Origin: an uncultured Lachnospiraceae bacterium
GTDB taxonomy: Bacteria > Bacillota > Clostridia > Lachnospirales > Lachnospiraceae
Assembly: GCA_934351705.1 (NCBI GenBank)
Contig: CAKRJK010000062.1
Span: 1 to 7,614, forward strand
Length of the DNA: 7,614 bases
Direction: 5' to 3'
Position 1 is the first letter of the stretch; each line of letters opens with the position of its first letter. The translations under genes and the position numbers were made by a program. Positions 6,555-7,614 of this stretch are shown here, in pieces. Below the pieces are notes generated by a model that was given only the letters and a program-made list of their open reading frames with translations, made no database searches and had not been told where the DNA came from.

Positions 6555-6983
6555 ATGAAGACTTATATGGCAAGTCCTGCTACTATCGAAAGAAAATGGT
6601 ATGTAGTAGATGCTACTGATATGACATTAGGACGTTTAGCATCTGAGATCGCTAACGTATTAAGAGGAAAGAAAAAACCGATTTACACACCACACATTGA
6701 CACAGGTGATTATGTAATCGTTGTAAACGCAGAGAAAGTAAAAGTAACAGGTAAGAAATTAGACCAGAAGATTTACTATCACCACTCTGATTATGTAGGT
6801 GGTATGAAAGAGACTACCTTAAAAGAGATGTTGGCAAAACATCCTGAGAGAGTCATCGAATTCGCAGTAAAAGGAATGCTTCCAAAAGGACCTTTAGGAA
6901 GACAGATGTACAAAAAATTATTCGTATATGCAGGTCCTGACCATAAGCATGAAGCTCAGAAACCTGAGACATTAACTATTTAA
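6555..6983 (+). CDS. rplM: Large ribosomal subunit protein uL13 (L13)
   Basis: The protein has 142 residues, the standard bacterial L13 length. It begins MKTYMASP with the typical early [18 protein letters not shown] region at 13-30, and carries the L13 signature around 104-127 ([12 protein letters not shown], then [12 protein letters not shown]). L13 is an early-assembling protein that binds 23S rRNA in the 50S subunit. Codon use changes sharply compared with the upstream genes: leucine is mostly TTA, and proline CCG becomes rare, as expected for highly expressed genes. It is the first gene of a two-gene unit with rpsI, 24 bases downstream, under its own consensus promoter and leader. In related bacteria L13 is proposed to control its own operon through the leader. 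Confidence 0.98.
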   Translation: MKTYMASPATIERKWYVVDATDMTLGRLASEIANVLRGKKKPIYTPHIDTGDYVIVVNAEKVKVTGKKLDQKIYYHHSDYVGGMKETTLKEMLAKHPERVIEFAVKGMLPKGPLGRQMYKKLFVYAGPDHKHEAQKPETLTI

Positions 6984-6991
6984 TCGGTGAT

Positions 6992-6998
6992 AAGGAGG
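6992..6998 (+). promoter_or_regulatory. Strong ribosome binding site that fixes the TTG start of rpsI
   Basis: AAGGAGG lies 9 bases before TTG at 7008. An in-frame TAG at 6999-7001 rules out any start further upstream except two non-start-like codons, so this site decides that rpsI begins with TTG. Confidence 0.88.
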
Positions 6999-7007
6999 TA
7001 GATTACA

Positions 7008-7400
7008 TTGGCTAATACAAAGTATTACGGAACAGGAAGAAGAAAATCATCTGTTGCCAGAGTATATTTAGTACCGGGAACAGGTAAAATCACAATCAAT
7101 AAAAGAGACATTGATGAATATTTAGGATTAGAGACATTAAAGGTTATCGTTCGTCAGCCATTAGTTGCAACTGAGACAGTTGACAAATTTGACGTTTTAG
7201 TAAACGTAAAAGGCGGCGGATACACAGGTCAGGCAGGAGCAATCCGTCACGGTATTGCAAGAGCATTACTTCAGGTAGATGCAGATTACAGACCAACCTT
7301 AAAATCAGCAGGATACTTAACACGTGATCCTAGAATGAAAGAGCGTAAGAAATACGGTCTCAAAGCAGCTCGTAGAGCACCGCAGTTCAGCAAACGTTAG
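7008..7400 (+). CDS. rpsI: Small ribosomal subunit protein uS9 (S9), TTG start
   Basis: The protein has 130 residues, the usual S9 length. The N-terminus [18 protein letters not shown], the central [19 protein letters not shown] (69-87) and the basic C-terminus ending APQFSKR are diagnostic. The S9 tail reaches into the 30S P site, where the final Lys-Arg contacts the P-site tRNA. The start is TTG; alignment of the N-terminus with the family and the AAGGAGG upstream leave no better choice. rplM-rpsI is a near-universal bacterial pair, giving one protein to each ribosomal subunit. The unit ends with an intrinsic terminator 34 bases after the TAG. Codon use matches rplM, not the upstream genes. 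Confidence 0.98.
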   Translation: MANTKYYGTGRRKSSVARVYLVPGTGKITINKRDIDEYLGLETLKVIVRQPLVATETVDKFDVLVNVKGGGYTGQAGAIRHGIARALLQVDADYRPTLKSAGYLTRDPRMKERKKYGLKAARRAPQFSKR

Positions 7401-7434
7401 GAAAATATTCAAGACGTTTTGGTTTGGTTTATTG

Positions 7435-7466
7435 CACCACAGGATGCCTATCCTGTGGTGTTTTTT
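7435..7466 (+). terminator. Rho-independent terminator of rplM-rpsI
   Basis: CACCACAGGAT (7435-7445) pairs perfectly over 11 base pairs with ATCCTGTGGTG (7450-7460) around a GCCT loop, followed directly by six T residues (7461-7466). This is a strong intrinsic terminator on the plus strand. There is no matching A tract on the left, so it should not work efficiently in the other direction. It separates the ribosomal unit from the MATE gene. Confidence 0.95.
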
Positions 7467-7531
7467 GCGATGTAGAAAGCAATTATGCCAGCCAGAATAC
7501 AGATTTAATAAGATACATCAGAGGCGATAAT

Positions 7532-7614
7532 ATGACAGAGGCTAACATCGGAAAGGAAATTCTTAAATTTGCCTTTCCTTTATTTCTAGGAAACTTATTT
7601 CACCAACTTTATAA
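7532..7614 (+). CDS. MATE-family efflux transporter (N-terminal fragment)
   Basis: Only 27 complete codons fall inside the window; the gene continues beyond the right edge. The peptide starts MTEANIGKEILKFAFP and continues with LFLGNLFHQLY. This is the characteristic opening of Gram-positive MATE antiporters: a short cytosolic N-terminus, then the first membrane helix with a Pro-Leu-x-x-Gly-Asn-x-x-x-Gln-Leu-Tyr pattern. Such proteins export cationic drugs or metabolites using a sodium or proton gradient; the substrate cannot be told. GAGG at 7521-7524 lies 7 bases before the ATG. The gene follows a strong terminator, so it needs its own promoter in the 65 bases between; I see only an A/T-rich stretch near 7504-7510 and no convincing -35 box. 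Confidence 0.8.
   Translation, partial: MTEANIGKEILKFAFPLFLGNLFHQLY

Noticed and set aside
7467..7531. Possible promoter for the MATE gene, with an A/T-rich TTTAATA near 7504-7510.
   Set aside because: No credible -35 element at a suitable distance, so it was not listed as a feature.

Overview
This window looks like a chromosomal housekeeping segment from a low-to-moderate GC anaerobic Firmicute, most likely of the class Clostridia and the Lachnospiraceae type. The assignment is an inference. It rests on strong AGGAGG-type ribosome binding sites, A/T-rich codons in the ribosomal genes, the order ecfA1-ecfA2-ecfT-truA-rplM-rpsI typical of Firmicutes, and the style of the encoded proteins. Every gene reads on the plus strand. 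I see no mobile element, CRISPR array, tRNA or rRNA.

Layout. Positions 1-3071 hold a 5'-truncated AIR-synthase/HypE-like protein, an Lrp/AsnC-type regulator, a PLP-dependent class I/II aminotransferase whose ATG overlaps the regulator's stop codon, and the tRNA wobble methyltransferase TrmL. Positions 3081-5606 hold the shared energizing module of a group II ECF vitamin/metal transporter: two ATPases, EcfA1 and EcfA2, and the membrane coupling protein EcfT. No substrate-binding S component is present, so those must be encoded elsewhere. TruA (tRNA pseudouridine synthase) follows. From base 1 to the end of truA the genes are separated by 26 nt or less or overlap, and I see no terminator, so they plausibly form one transcript.

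A textbook promoter (TTGACA, 17 nt, TATAAT) lies exactly over the truA stop codon and opens a separate rplM-rpsI unit for ribosomal proteins L13 and S9. Its leader of about 130 nt contains hairpins and is a candidate L13-type autoregulatory leader. rpsI starts with TTG behind a strong ribosome binding site. A strong intrinsic terminator ends the unit. The first 27 codons of a MATE-family multidrug/cation antiporter run off the right edge.

How the parts relate. trmL, truA, rplM and rpsI all serve translation (tRNA modification and ribosome structure). The ECF module powers micronutrient uptake. The AIR-synthase-like protein, regulator and aminotransferase look like a small metabolic block, with the regulator and enzyme translationally coupled. 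I found no convincing new biological system. The items most worth a second look are the promoter that overlaps a stop codon and carries an internal palindrome, the structured rplM leader, and the HypE-like protein that lacks the C-terminal cysteine needed for hydrogenase maturation.
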